Below, piece after piece: positions 52,990 to 62,136 of a stretch of 64,000 nucleotides of DNA; position 1 is the first letter of the stretch; every line of letters starts with the position of its first letter. Source of the DNA: JABDFW01 sp035550215. GTDB lineage: Bacteria; Bacteroidota; Bacteroidia; Chitinophagales; Chitinophagaceae. The notes beneath the pieces were generated by a model that worked only from the letters and a program-made list of their open reading frames with translations, searched no databases and had not been told where the DNA came from. The stretch lies in assembly GCA_035550215.1 (NCBI GenBank), contig DASZPM010000016.1:31306-95305 (forward strand). Direction: 5' to 3'. Both the position numbers and the translations under genes were made by a program.

Positions 52990-54132
52990 ATGGCTATTAA
53001 AGTAAAATTGAGGCAAAAGAAAATTTCAGGCAACCGCCAAAGCCTGTATTTAGATTTTTACCCGGCTATTGTTAACCCTGAAACGGGCGAGCCCACCCGC
53101 CGCGAATTTTTAAAAATGTACCTGTACGATAAAGCAAAAAGCCCGGTAGATAAGCAGCACAATAAAGAAGCTATGCAGGTAGCGGAGCAAATACGGCAAA
53201 AACGGGACAATGAAATAAATAAGCCCGAAATATACACCGCGTTTGAGCGCGAGCAAATACGCCTTAAAGAGCGCGGTGAAGTGAACTTTGTGGAATATTT
53301 TAAAAAATTGGCGGATAAGCGCAAAGCCTCAAACCACGATAATTGGGTATCTGCTTACCACTACTTAACAGCCTTCACCGGCGGCAGCGTTAAGTTTGCA
53401 GCCCTTAATGAAGGGTTTTGCAATGAGTTTAAAGATTACCTGTTAACCACCAAAAGCAATAAAAGCAGCAAGGCCCTATTGGCGCAAAATTCTGCCGTAT
53501 CGTATTTTAATAAATTCAAAGCTGCATTAAAGCAGGCTTTTAAAGATAGTTACCTGCCAACGGACTTAAACGCCAAAATAGCGCCCGTAAAACAAGCCGA
53601 AACGCAACGGAATTTTTTAACAATTGAAGAACTTAACCAGCTTGCCAAAACAGATTGCACATTGCCGGTATTAAAACAGGCCGCTTTATTTTCGGCGCTT
53701 ACCGGGTTGCGGTTTAGCGATATACAAAAAATGGTTTGGGGCGAAGTTTTGCACATTGAAGGTAGCGGCCATTTTATACAGTTTACGCAGCAAAAAACAA
53801 AAGGCGCTGAAATGTTACCCATAAGTATGCAGGCATATAGCTTATTAGGCGCTATGCAGGCACCTGCCGCCCCTGTTTTTAGCGGGTTGATATATTCGGC
53901 ATGGGTAAACGCACACCTGTTAAAATGGCTTAAAAGCGCCGGTATTACAAAGCAAATAACTTTTCATTGTTTCAGGCATACGTTTGCCACATTGCAGCTA
54001 ACCAAAGGCACGGACATTTACACCGTTAGCAAAATGTTAGGGCACCGCGAGTTAAAAACTACGCAGGTGTATGCAAAAATTATTAACGAAACCAAACGCG
54101 CGGCTGCCAACGCTATTCAATTAACATTTTAA
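52990..54132 (+). CDS. tyrosine recombinase/integrase of the element
   Basis: 380 residues from the ATG at 52990; a GTG at 52969 would overlap the previous stop and add seven residues. The N-terminal arm-binding domain (A-I-K-V-K-L-R-Q-K-K-I-S) and SAM-like core-binding domain (about 100-200) precede the catalytic domain. Catalytic residues: Arg in L-T-G-L-R-F-S-D near 240, His-x-x-Arg in F-H-C-F-R-H-T-F near 325-332, His in L-G-H-R-E-L near 350 and the nucleophile Tyr in T-T-Q-V-Y-A-K near 362. It should integrate and excise the element at the mnmE site. Confidence 0.93.
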   Translation: MAIKVKLRQKKISGNRQSLYLDFYPAIVNPETGEPTRREFLKMYLYDKAKSPVDKQHNKEAMQVAEQIRQKRDNEINKPEIYTAFEREQIRLKERGEVNFVEYFKKLADKRKASNHDNWVSAYHYLTAFTGGSVKFAALNEGFCNEFKDYLLTTKSNKSSKALLAQNSAVSYFNKFKAALKQAFKDSYLPTDLNAKIAPVKQAETQRNFLTIEELNQLAKTDCTLPVLKQAALFSALTGLRFSDIQKMVWGEVLHIEGSGHFIQFTQQKTKGAEMLPISMQAYSLLGAMQAPAAPVFSGLIYSAWVNAHLLKWLKSAGITKQITFHCFRHTFATLQLTKGTDIYTVSKMLGHRELKTTQVYAKIINETKRAAANAIQLTF

Positions 54133-54210
54133 CAGGTATGTTATACACAATTGTTATAAAAAGGCACGATGCTTTATACTTACAAAACCGGTAATAAAAC
54201 AAAATAAGGG

Positions 54211-54218
54211 TAAATTTG
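54211..54218 (+). promoter_or_regulatory. candidate -7 promoter element of the restriction enzyme gene
   Basis: TAAATTTG matches TAnnTTTG and lies 19 bases before the ATG. Upstream at 54139-54156 there is an imperfect palindrome around ACAATTGT that could be an operator. Confidence 0.4.
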
Positions 54219-54236
54219 TAAGCTTAAATATAACCC

Positions 54237-56990
54237 ATGCCTTTAAGCTGGAATGAAATAAAAGACCGCGCCCTTGCTTTCTCGAAAGAGTGGGCAGATA
54301 CTTACAACGAAGATGCAGAAGCAAAGCCCTTTTTAGAGGCTTTTTTTAATGTGTTTGGTATTACCCGCAAAAAGATTGCAACTTTTGAACACAAGGTAAA
54401 AAAGTTAGACACCCACGACGGCTATATTGACCTTTTTTGGAAGGGTGTTTTTTTGGTTGAAATGAAAAGCAAGGGTAAAAACCTTGACAAAGCCTATAAA
54501 CAGGCAAGGGAATATTTGCAAACGGTACCCATACACGAATTACCCCAATACATTCTTATTTGCGATTTTGAAACTTTCCGGCTGTACGATTATGAGAAGG
54601 ACACAGGCTATCAATTTTTGCTGAAAGACCTGGTAAATAATGTACAGCACTTTGGTTTTATAGCGGGCTATATAAAACGGGAGTTTAAAGAGCAAGACCC
54701 GGTAAACATAAAGGCCGCTGCGTTAATGGGTAAATTGCATGACAGGTTAAAAGATATAGGCTATACCGGGCACCCGCTGGAACTGTACCTTGTACGCCTG
54801 CTTTTTTGCCTTTTTGCTGAAGACACCACCATTTTTAACAAAGGTGCTTTTTACGAATTTATAACCACCCGTACCGCGGACGATGGCAGCGACCTTGCCG
54901 CCCGGTTGTCCGAATTGTTTTTTGTGCTTAATACCCCTGAAGACAAGCGCCTGAAGTATTTGGATGAAAGCCTAAAGGCCTTTCCTTATGTAAACGGTAA
55001 ACTGTTTGAGGAAACCTTGCCCCCGGCGGCCTTTGATACCAGTATGCGGTTAACATTACTGGAGTGCTGCACGCTGGATTGGGGCACCATTTCACCGGCA
55101 ATATTTGGCAGCATGTTTCAAAGCGTAATGAACCCGGTTGAACGGCGCAATTTAGGTGCGCACTATACCAGTGAAAAAAACATAATGAAATTGATAAAGC
55201 CCCTCTTTTTAGACGGGCTTTGGCAGGAATTTGAAAGCGTAAAAGGCAACCGTAACCGGCTGGCCGACTTTCATAAAAAGCTTAGCCAACTAAAGTTTTT
55301 AGACCCTGCCTGCGGTTGCGGTAACTTTTTGGTAATTACATACCGGGAATTACGCTTACTGGAAATAGAAATTTTGCGGGCAATGAACCGTACCGGGCAG
55401 GGCTTTCTAAATGTTAGCGAAATTATTTGGCTGGATGTTGATATGATGTACGGCATAGAGTACGAAGAATTTCCCGCGCAAATTGCACAGGTTGCCATGT
55501 GGCTAATAGACCATCAAATGAATATGGCGGTAAGTAGCGAATTTGGCCAATATTTTGTAAGGCTGCCTTTAAAGAAAGCAGCGAAAATTATACATGGAAA
55601 TGCTTTGCAAATTGAGTGGGGCGAAATTGTGGCGAAGAATGAATTAAGCTATATTTTGGGTAATCCGCCTTTTATAGGCAAACATCTGCAAACTGCAAAT
55701 CAAAAGGCCGATTTGGAGAAAGTGTTTAAAGGGTATAAAGGTTTTGGTGTGTTGGATTATGTTACCGCCTGGTATTTAAGTGCTGCTAAATTTATTGCCA
55801 GAACTAAGATAAAGGTTGCCTTTGTTTCTACAAATTCTATTGTGCAGGGTGAACAAGTTGGAATTTTATGGAATTTGCTTTTCAATCACTATGCGATTAA
55901 AATACATTTTGCTCATACGACTTTTAGCTGGAGCAATGAAGCCAAAGGGAATGCAGCGGTGCACGTGGTAATTATAGGATTTGCAAATTACGATGCCACC
56001 AACAAAACAATTTACCAATATGAAGATATAAAAGGCGAGCCCCACGAAATAAAGGTTAAGAACATAAATCCATATTTGGTTGATGGAAAAGACTTTGCAT
56101 TGTCGTCAAGAAATAAGCCAATTTGTGCTGTTCCTGAAATGATTTATGGTAATAAAATAGTAGATGGGGGCCATTATTTGTTTACGGATAAAGAAAAGAA
56201 CGAATTTATTAGGCAAGAGCCTTATTCAGCGAAATTCTTTTTGCCAATATTATCAGGCGATGAATTTATAAACGGAAAAAACAGGTGGGTGCTATATTTA
56301 GCTGATGCTGCACCTAATGAAATTAGAGGCCTGCCATTGGTGAAAGAACGAATTGAGGAAGTAAAAAAATTTAGGCAAGTAAGCGCAAAAATGCAAACAA
56401 GAGAATTTGCAAATACTCCTACTTTATTTGCAGAGCCAAGGCAACCACAAAACGACTATCTCTTAATTCCAAGAACATCTTCTGAAAATCGAAAATATTT
56501 GCCACTGGGCTTTTTTAGTAAAACGTACATAGTAAATGATAGTTGTATTGCCTTGCCGAACGCAACAAATTATCATTTTGGTGTCCTATCTTCTGTTATG
56601 CACACAATTTGGGTTAAATACGTTTGCGGTCGCCTTAAAAGCGATTTTCGTTATTCTAATTCAATTGTTTATAATAACTACCCGTGGCCTCTTAAACCCA
56701 CAGAAAAGCAAAAGCAGGCAGTAGAAAGCGCAGCCCAGGCAGTTTTAAGCGCGCGTGCGCAATACCCCGATAGCAGCCTTGCAGACCTGTATAACCCCCT
56801 TGCAATGCCCCCTGTATTGGTTAAGGCACACAATGCTTTAGATAAGGCGGTTGACTTATGCTACCGGCAGGCACCCTTTACCAGCGATGCAAACCGTATG
56901 GAGTTTTTATTTGACCTGTACGAAAAGTACACAGCGGATTTGTTTACAAAGGAAAAGGTGAAGAAGAAAGCAAAACCAGAAAAGAAATGA
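54237..56990 (+). CDS. MmeI-like (type IIL) combined restriction endonuclease and DNA adenine methyltransferase
   Basis: 917 residues, close to MmeI (919). The N-terminal nuclease has a PD-(D/E)xK site with Asp65, then nine residues, Glu75-Met-Lys77, the same spacing as in MmeI. A helical linker spans about 150-330. The gamma-type N6-adenine methyltransferase has SAM motif I D-P-A-C-G-C-G-N near 357-364 and catalytic N-P-P-F near 476-479. A target-recognition domain follows (about 600-800) and a C-terminal helical bundle. Type IIL enzymes recognise, cleave and modify with one polypeptide. Its stop overlaps the next gene by four bases. GC content drops in the recognition domain (about 55.8-56.7 kb), as expected for a swapped specificity region. 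Confidence 0.88.
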   Translation: MPLSWNEIKDRALAFSKEWADTYNEDAEAKPFLEAFFNVFGITRKKIATFEHKVKKLDTHDGYIDLFWKGVFLVEMKSKGKNLDKAYKQAREYLQTVPIHELPQYILICDFETFRLYDYEKDTGYQFLLKDLVNNVQHFGFIAGYIKREFKEQDPVNIKAAALMGKLHDRLKDIGYTGHPLELYLVRLLFCLFAEDTTIFNKGAFYEFITTRTADDGSDLAARLSELFFVLNTPEDKRLKYLDESLKAFPYVNGKLFEETLPPAAFDTSMRLTLLECCTLDWGTISPAIFGSMFQSVMNPVERRNLGAHYTSEKNIMKLIKPLFLDGLWQEFESVKGNRNRLADFHKKLSQLKFLDPACGCGNFLVITYRELRLLEIEILRAMNRTGQGFLNVSEIIWLDVDMMYGIEYEEFPAQIAQVAMWLIDHQMNMAVSSEFGQYFVRLPLKKAAKIIHGNALQIEWGEIVAKNELSYILGNPPFIGKHLQTANQKADLEKVFKGYKGFGVLDYVTAWYLSAAKFIARTKIKVAFVSTNSIVQGEQVGILWNLLFNHYAIKIHFAHTTFSWSNEAKGNAAVHVVIIGFANYDATNKTIYQYEDIKGEPHEIKVKNINPYLVDGKDFALSSRNKPICAVPEMIYGNKIVDGGHYLFTDKEKNEFIRQEPYSAKFFLPILSGDEFINGKNRWVLYLADAAPNEIRGLPLVKERIEEVKKFRQVSAKMQTREFANTPTLFAEPRQPQNDYLLIPRTSSENRKYLPLGFFSKTYIVNDSCIALPNATNYHFGVLSSVMHTIWVKYVCGRLKSDFRYSNSIVYNNYPWPLKPTEKQKQAVESAAQAVLSARAQYPDSSLADLYNPLAMPPVLVKAHNALDKAVDLCYRQAPFTSDANRMEFLFDLYEKYTADLFTKEKVKKKAKPEKK

Positions 56991-58402
56991 GAGTAAAGGA
57001 CTATGAGCCGCTATATGGACATTTATTTGGCCATAATTTTCGGACGGGGGTGGACGGAAAACCCGTTACGGTTGATGAACTTTTTGAGCAATATCCCGAA
57101 TATGAGTTAGACCAAACACATGAACAACAATTAGATTCTTTCGATAGCACGGCTTTTTTTTCATTTTTGCGAAAAATAAAGGACGAAAGAGAATTTATTG
57201 CATTTGTGCATGAACCTTTTGATAGTTATAGGCATAGCGGTGGGGAACCATTGGTTTGGCTTTATCGTACTTACAATACATTAGACAATAATGCCCATGT
57301 GTGCCCGCCAATATTCCGGTCGCTACTGCAAAAAGAACTATTGCAACTTATTGAAAATTTTGAGAAAGCTCCGTTTGATGCTGCAAAGCGTACATATTTA
57401 AATTTAATTGACGACCCCGAATTGGAACGTCCGCAAAGAGTTTTTCCACCTGTTTTTATTGATGGTGTTGAGGTCGTAAAGAATTGCCCAAACTGTGATG
57501 CATTAATACCCGTAAGGGAAAATTTTTGTAAGTATTGCAAATATACAATCCTTGAAATTGGACTACCGGATGCGGAAAAGCAAATTTCTTTTGATGAGAA
57601 TGTCAACGCAATCAACCAGGCTTTTTACCGCTTAGAAAGTTATATGAATGATACCACTGTTGATTATTTCTATTTTGGCTTTGAATATGCATTTATTGTG
57701 TTGTTTACAAAAGTAAAATTACCAGAATACCATACACCTGAAAATGTAAATTTATTTGATAATTATTTTGACATTATTGAGCAAATAACCCATGATTATG
57801 ACAAGGGTGATTTTGCAAATATGTGTGCGTATAAAAACAAAGAATTTGTAAGTGATTGCACCCAGATTAGCAACTTATATTGGCGTAAAAGTCATGAGTT
57901 TTTTATGGTTGGTTTTGATGGCAAGGATATTGTTACGCCAAAACCGTCAATTAAAACAATTATACAAAAGCCTTTTGAGGGTAAACTTCAAAATTCGCCT
58001 GTTACTTTGAAGGCAAAACCTATTTTTAAGCTCGATAGCATAGGCCTCATTTTTGATTATATTAAAGTATTTTTTAGCACACAAGAACACCCTTATCTTT
58101 TAAATGTTTTGGAGACTGGTGACGATTGTATTAAGCCTTTAACTTTTTTGGATAATGGTAACCGGTTAGCCGATGCCTTTAAGCAGTTAAAAAAAAGCGA
58201 CATAATAGGGGGTTGTACCCAAAAAGAATTAGAAAAATGGATTTCAAAAAATTTCAATTATAAAAGCAAAGGCCAAATTAAAATATTTAAGTTACGTTAC
58301 TTAAATGACATTATTTCAACGGACAAGGATTTGTGTAAAAAGCCAATTTTAGATGTAAAAACTGATAAGCTCACTGGTAAAGTATTAATAACTAAAGTAT
58401 AA
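56987..58402 (+). CDS. unrecognised 471-residue zinc-ribbon protein coupled to the restriction enzyme
   Basis: Starts in the ATGA overlap with the restriction enzyme stop. Near residues 165-185 a Cys4 zinc ribbon is seen: C-P-N-C-D-A-L-I-P-V, then F-C-K-Y-C-K-Y. The middle (about 195-340) is helical and acidic. The C-terminal part (about 385-460) with L-A-D-A-F-K-Q-L-K-K-S-D-I-I-G-G-C-T and R-Y-L-N-D-I-I-S looks like a winged-helix-type tail found in other Bacteroidota mobile-element proteins, by impression only. No signal peptide or transmembrane helix. I do not recognise the family. Close coupling suggests an accessory, regulatory or immunity role for the restriction system, but it could also be an independent cargo gene. 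Confidence 0.75.
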   Translation: MRVKDYEPLYGHLFGHNFRTGVDGKPVTVDELFEQYPEYELDQTHEQQLDSFDSTAFFSFLRKIKDEREFIAFVHEPFDSYRHSGGEPLVWLYRTYNTLDNNAHVCPPIFRSLLQKELLQLIENFEKAPFDAAKRTYLNLIDDPELERPQRVFPPVFIDGVEVVKNCPNCDALIPVRENFCKYCKYTILEIGLPDAEKQISFDENVNAINQAFYRLESYMNDTTVDYFYFGFEYAFIVLFTKVKLPEYHTPENVNLFDNYFDIIEQITHDYDKGDFANMCAYKNKEFVSDCTQISNLYWRKSHEFFMVGFDGKDIVTPKPSIKTIIQKPFEGKLQNSPVTLKAKPIFKLDSIGLIFDYIKVFFSTQEHPYLLNVLETGDDCIKPLTFLDNGNRLADAFKQLKKSDIIGGCTQKELEKWISKNFNYKSKGQIKIFKLRYLNDIISTDKDLCKKPILDVKTDKLTGKVLITKV

Positions 58403-58409
58403 AATTTTA

Positions 58410-58431
58410 TACGGGTTTTGTACGGGTTTTG
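58410..58431. repeat. tandem 11-base repeat before the second HTH gene
   Basis: TACGGGTTTTG occurs twice without a gap, 60 bases upstream of the excisionase-like gene at 58491. It may be an operator for that protein. Confidence 0.45.
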
Positions 58432-58490
58432 AGTTACCGTATTGTAACCCTGCTAAACACCCATATAGTATTGCACCATAAAATAAATTT

Positions 58491-58832
58491 ATGGAAGCAA
58501 TTACTTTTGAAACACTGCCCAAAGCCGTTACGCAGCTTTTTGATAAGCTAACAAACATTGAGCGGCTTTTATCTGCAAAAGAGAATGAAACCCCGGCAGA
58601 TAGCTTTTTAACTATTCAACAGGCCGCCGAATTTCTCACACTATCGGTGCCCACTATTTACGGGCTTGTTTCCCGTGGCGAAATACCGGTAAGCAAAAAA
58701 GGCAAACGCCTTTACTTTTCTAAAGCTGAATTAACTGAATGGGTAAAGGCCGGGCGCAAAAAAACCAATGCAGAAGCGGCCAGGGATGCCGAGAATTATT
58801 TACAAAACAAAAAGAAAGGGAGCGCGCTATGA
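58491..58832 (+). CDS. second excisionase-like HTH protein
   Basis: 113 residues. The MerR-type helix-turn-helix F-L-T-I-Q-Q-A-A-E-F-L-T-L-S-V-P-T-I-Y near residues 39-57 with wing K-G-K-R-L-Y-F-S near 72-79 fits the HTH_17 excisionase/DNA-binding family. A basic C-terminal tail follows. It is the first gene of a three-gene run with the ATPase and primase (the ATPase start overlaps its stop by four bases), so it may regulate replication of the element rather than excision. Confidence 0.85.
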   Translation: MEAITFETLPKAVTQLFDKLTNIERLLSAKENETPADSFLTIQQAAEFLTLSVPTIYGLVSRGEIPVSKKGKRLYFSKAELTEWVKAGRKKTNAEAARDAENYLQNKKKGSAL

Positions 58833-60052
58833 ACACACTCCCTGAAAAATCTTTAAAACCTTTGCAGGATAAAGATAACGAAAAGCGCGTAACATTCACC
58901 GCTGATGATGCCGACAAGTTTCATGCAAGTCAAATTAACCAACATGCTATTTCAGAAAATTTGAAAACGGTTTTAGAGACGAGGCAGTTATTAAAACAGT
59001 TAAAAAGCGCGGATATAATTTTTAGCAAGCCAGTATTGAGGCAAGGGGAAAATCCTATTATTTACCCGCATTCAATTAACGTTATACAGGGCCAGGCGGG
59101 TGTACACAAAAGCAGGTTAGCTGAAACTATGTGTTCAGCCTTGTTAAAAAAGGAAGGGTGCAGCTTTGAGTTATTAAATTTTCAAAGGGTAAACAGCGAC
59201 CGCCCCTACACGGTTATCTATGTTGATACGGAGCGGAATTTAAAAGAGCAATTCCCCTATGCCTTGCAATCAATATTAAAAAAGGCAGGATATGATAAGA
59301 ACGAAGACCCGCCAAATTTTGATTATTTTTCGCTATTACAAATTGACAGAAAGCAAAGGTTTGATACACTAAATGAGTTTCTTAACCATTTCCGTAAAAC
59401 CAATGTTCAGCCGCTGTTTATTGTTTTAGATGTTTCAACGGATTGTATCGAAGATTTTAATAAGACAGATAAGAGCATGCAGTTAATTGACCTTATGAAT
59501 ATGGCTATTAACGAGTATGATGTAATATTTCTTTGTTTAATTCACGAAAACCCAAAAAGTGATAAAGCCAGGGGGCATTTTGGTACTGAACTAATGAACA
59601 AAGCAACTACCGTTATGCAGGTAGGATTTGAAAAAGATGCAAGTCAAAATGATTCAGATTTGATACGGGTTAAATATTTGAAATGCCGCAGCACCGCGAA
59701 GTTTCCCCCGATTTACATAAAGTACAGCGACAAAGCGAAAGGGTTAGTATTAGCAGATGCCAGTGAGATTTCTGCACTGATAAACAGCCGAAAGCATAAA
59801 GCGGGCATTGAAGATATTGCAGAAGCTATTGAATTGTATTTAAGCGATGTATGCGAAATACAGCGAAAGGATTTAATTGACAAATTATGTATTGATTTTG
59901 AAGCGAGCGCGCGAACTATTGAAAGCAGGCTTAAAGAAATGGTTGATAGTAAAATGGAAATTCCCGATAGTGAAGGGAAACCGCGCTGCCTTGTAAAAGA
60001 GACAAGGGATAAAATCCTTTACTATAGGCTTACCCCTTTCGTCCCGGATTAA
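58829..60052 (+). CDS. RecA-like AAA ATPase (RepA/helicase type) of the element
   Basis: 407 residues from the ATG at 58829 overlapping the previous stop. The Walker A motif G-Q-A-G-V-H-K-S lies at residues 88-95, with His in place of the usual Gly before Lys. Walker B is P-L-F-I-V-L-D-V near 195-202, with an I-H-E-N-P-K-S motif after it. The fold resembles AAA_25/RepA-type hexameric ATPases that accompany primases in mobile elements. It probably unwinds or loads at the element's origin; a packaging role cannot be excluded. Confidence 0.8.
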   Translation: MNTLPEKSLKPLQDKDNEKRVTFTADDADKFHASQINQHAISENLKTVLETRQLLKQLKSADIIFSKPVLRQGENPIIYPHSINVIQGQAGVHKSRLAETMCSALLKKEGCSFELLNFQRVNSDRPYTVIYVDTERNLKEQFPYALQSILKKAGYDKNEDPPNFDYFSLLQIDRKQRFDTLNEFLNHFRKTNVQPLFIVLDVSTDCIEDFNKTDKSMQLIDLMNMAINEYDVIFLCLIHENPKSDKARGHFGTELMNKATTVMQVGFEKDASQNDSDLIRVKYLKCRSTAKFPPIYIKYSDKAKGLVLADASEISALINSRKHKAGIEDIAEAIELYLSDVCEIQRKDLIDKLCIDFEASARTIESRLKEMVDSKMEIPDSEGKPRCLVKETRDKILYYRLTPFVPD

Positions 60053-60176
60053 AGTTGCTTATTTGCAAACTTGCAAACTTGTTTGCAAAGAATTTTTGCA
60101 AAGATGGAAATGGCGCTTGCAAATTGCATGGCCATATATAAACGGTTACAATTTACAAACATTTTTCACCGGCAGT

Positions 60177-61523
60177 ATGGAAACGGCATTGCCTTTTAAT
60201 TCAGTTTTCGCAAACGTGTTTGTTAGCTATTACAGGCATGTGGGGGATATGCAACCGGCAACGATTACTTTATATGCTTTGCTAATCAGCGGCAAGCATA
60301 AAGGCGTTATAGAGCGACTGCGGGCAATTGTTAACGAAGATGAGCAAAGCCAACTAAAAGAGGGCTTGCCTGGCTTTACACCGTCCGCCCGGATGCACAC
60401 GGGGGTAACCCGTAGCGAGGCCGCAATATACCGGCATAGCGGCTTTTTGTGTGTGGATATAGACAGGAAAGATAATATTGATGTAAGGAACTTTTTTGAG
60501 TTAAAGGATGAATTTAAAAAACTACCTTTTGTTGCTTGCTGCAAATCTTCATGCCGGGGGGGCGGTTACTTTTTAGTTATACCCATTGAAGACCCTGAAA
60601 AACATAAACTGTACTTTGAATGGCTAACTGGCTTTTTTGAATTTAAGGGGTTAAAAATTGATACAAAGCCGGGTAACCCGTCTTCTTTTCGGTTTGTGTC
60701 CTACGATGAGCAAACATATTTTAACCACAATGCAGTAAGGTTTGATTATTGCCCGCAGCCTAAAGAAAAAACGGTAGGTGATTTTACCCTGGCTACCGAT
60801 GCCGAAGGGGAGCGCGCAAATGTTGAATATTGCATAAGCGAAATATGCAGGTTGAAAATTGATATTACTACAACGGTAATTAAAATGGGCAATAGGGAAT
60901 TTGACAGGTACGGTACATGGTTTTCCATTGGTTGTAGCTTTGCCGGTACTTACGGCATTGAGGGTAAAGACTATTACCAGCACGTAAGCCAATTTTATGA
61001 CGGTTACACAGAAGCAAAAACAAGTGCCCAATTTAAAGCCTGTTTAAAATGGGCGAACCTTAAACCGGGCCTTAAAGCTTTTTACGATGCCTGCAAAGCG
61101 TTTGGTATTTTTTATAAACAGCGTCCCGGTTATTTACCAAACACCGCGGAAGGCACCCAAAAAAGCGATGCCGTCAATACCTTGCCGGTTATTGAAAACC
61201 TCACAAAACCTAACATTTCAATACCTATTGAACAATCGCAGAAGTTAACAAAAGCTAACATTTTACCACCTGTTTCAAAAATTGGACTTACTACAAATTT
61301 CGGGCAAGCGCCGGAAACTGCTTTTTTTTTACCCCAAAATACGACCGATATTGAGGGCGAAACCAGCGGAAAACAACAAAAAGAGGTTGAAAACAGGGCA
61401 TTTTTGGCTTTTGAAAGGTGGATTTGCTATAACCCAAACGGGGGATTGTTCTACTTTGATAACCAAACGTTTAGGGTAACTTTAAAGGCAGAAATTGCCC
61501 AACGCCCGCCAAAACTTCCTTAA
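60177..61523 (+). CDS. BT4734-like primase/replication protein
   Basis: 448 residues from the ATG at 60177; a TTG at 60063 would add 38 residues without domain support. The N-terminal BT4734/BF3469-like domain includes F-L-C-V-D-I-D-R-K-D-N near residues 89-99, with the Asp-x-Asp of primase-polymerases, and C-R-G-G-G-Y-F-L-V near 124-132. A PriCT-like C-terminal region (W-F-S-I-G-C-S-F near 247-254) and a variable tail follow. Together with the preceding ATPase it forms a replication module, as in Bacteroidota integrative elements and in phage satellites. The nine last codons overlap an alternative start of the next gene. Confidence 0.85.
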   Translation: METALPFNSVFANVFVSYYRHVGDMQPATITLYALLISGKHKGVIERLRAIVNEDEQSQLKEGLPGFTPSARMHTGVTRSEAAIYRHSGFLCVDIDRKDNIDVRNFFELKDEFKKLPFVACCKSSCRGGGYFLVIPIEDPEKHKLYFEWLTGFFEFKGLKIDTKPGNPSSFRFVSYDEQTYFNHNAVRFDYCPQPKEKTVGDFTLATDAEGERANVEYCISEICRLKIDITTTVIKMGNREFDRYGTWFSIGCSFAGTYGIEGKDYYQHVSQFYDGYTEAKTSAQFKACLKWANLKPGLKAFYDACKAFGIFYKQRPGYLPNTAEGTQKSDAVNTLPVIENLTKPNISIPIEQSQKLTKANILPPVSKIGLTTNFGQAPETAFFLPQNTTDIEGETSGKQQKEVENRAFLAFERWICYNPNGGLFYFDNQTFRVTLKAEIAQRPPKLP

Positions 61524-61548
61524 TAATTTAGGTTATAAAATTTACACG

Positions 61549-62136
61549 ATGCCAAAATTTCCCACACTCCCCACTTTATTCGATGAATGCAAGACCGTTT
61601 CAATTGCATTTTTACGAAAACACCAATATTTAAAGCCGGGGCAATTTAACAGGGGTACTATTTCCTGGAGCCGCAACGGTGTAGCATATAGCTGGATAGG
61701 TATTGTAGTTGACACGAATAGTGAAGAACCCTATATTGAATTTGACTATAACATAACGGCCACTAAAAAATTAATCAATTACCGCGTTAACTTAGTAACG
61801 GTGCCCTCAAATTTAGGTAAAGGGGTTGTTTGGTTTTTTGAATGCCCCGTAACCGGCAAACGGTGCAGAATATTGTATTTAGGGCATGAAAGGTTTTTGC
61901 ACCGTGAAGCGTTTACTGGCTGCATGTACCAAAAGCAAACCCTTAGCCATAAAGCGCGGGCAAACGAGGCTTTATATGAAAGGGCCTTTGCTGAAGATAT
62001 TGTGTATAAGGAATTTTTTTCCAAACATTTTAAAAAGCACTACCGGGGCAAGGAAACAAAGCGGGTGCTGAAACTGCAAAAGAAGCTAAATAACAAGCTG
62101 GAATTATCCCGCAGGAACTTGCCCACCTGCTATTAG
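61549..62136 (+). CDS. mobile-element protein of unknown function with degenerate zinc ribbon
   Basis: 195 residues from the ATG at 61549; a TTG at 61495 overlapping the primase gene is less likely. A central I-S-W-S-R-N-G-V-A-Y-S-W-I-G-I near residues 38-52, followed by W-F-F-E-C-P-V-T-G-K-R-C-R-I-L-Y-L near 98-114, recalls a widespread element-borne family in which the same position reads C-P-x-C-G-x-x-C. Here one Cys of the first knuckle is Thr and the second knuckle (F-T-G-C-M-Y) keeps one Cys. The function is unknown, and the metal site is probably lost. The C-terminus is basic and coiled (K-R-V-L-K-L-Q-K-K-L-N-N-K). Confidence 0.65.
   Translation: MPKFPTLPTLFDECKTVSIAFLRKHQYLKPGQFNRGTISWSRNGVAYSWIGIVVDTNSEEPYIEFDYNITATKKLINYRVNLVTVPSNLGKGVVWFFECPVTGKRCRILYLGHERFLHREAFTGCMYQKQTLSHKARANEALYERAFAEDIVYKEFFSKHFKKHYRGKETKRVLKLQKKLNNKLELSRRNLPTCY

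Noticed and set aside
54237..58402. BREX or DISARM system around the methyltransferase
   Set aside because: No PglZ, BrxL, DrmA or other core gene is present, and the methyltransferase carries its own PD-(D/E)xK nuclease with MmeI spacing.
58491..61523. Conjugative transfer genes in the element
   Set aside because: None of the proteins shows relaxase, VirD4 or Tra motifs; the ATPase has a RecA-like rather than coupling-protein layout.
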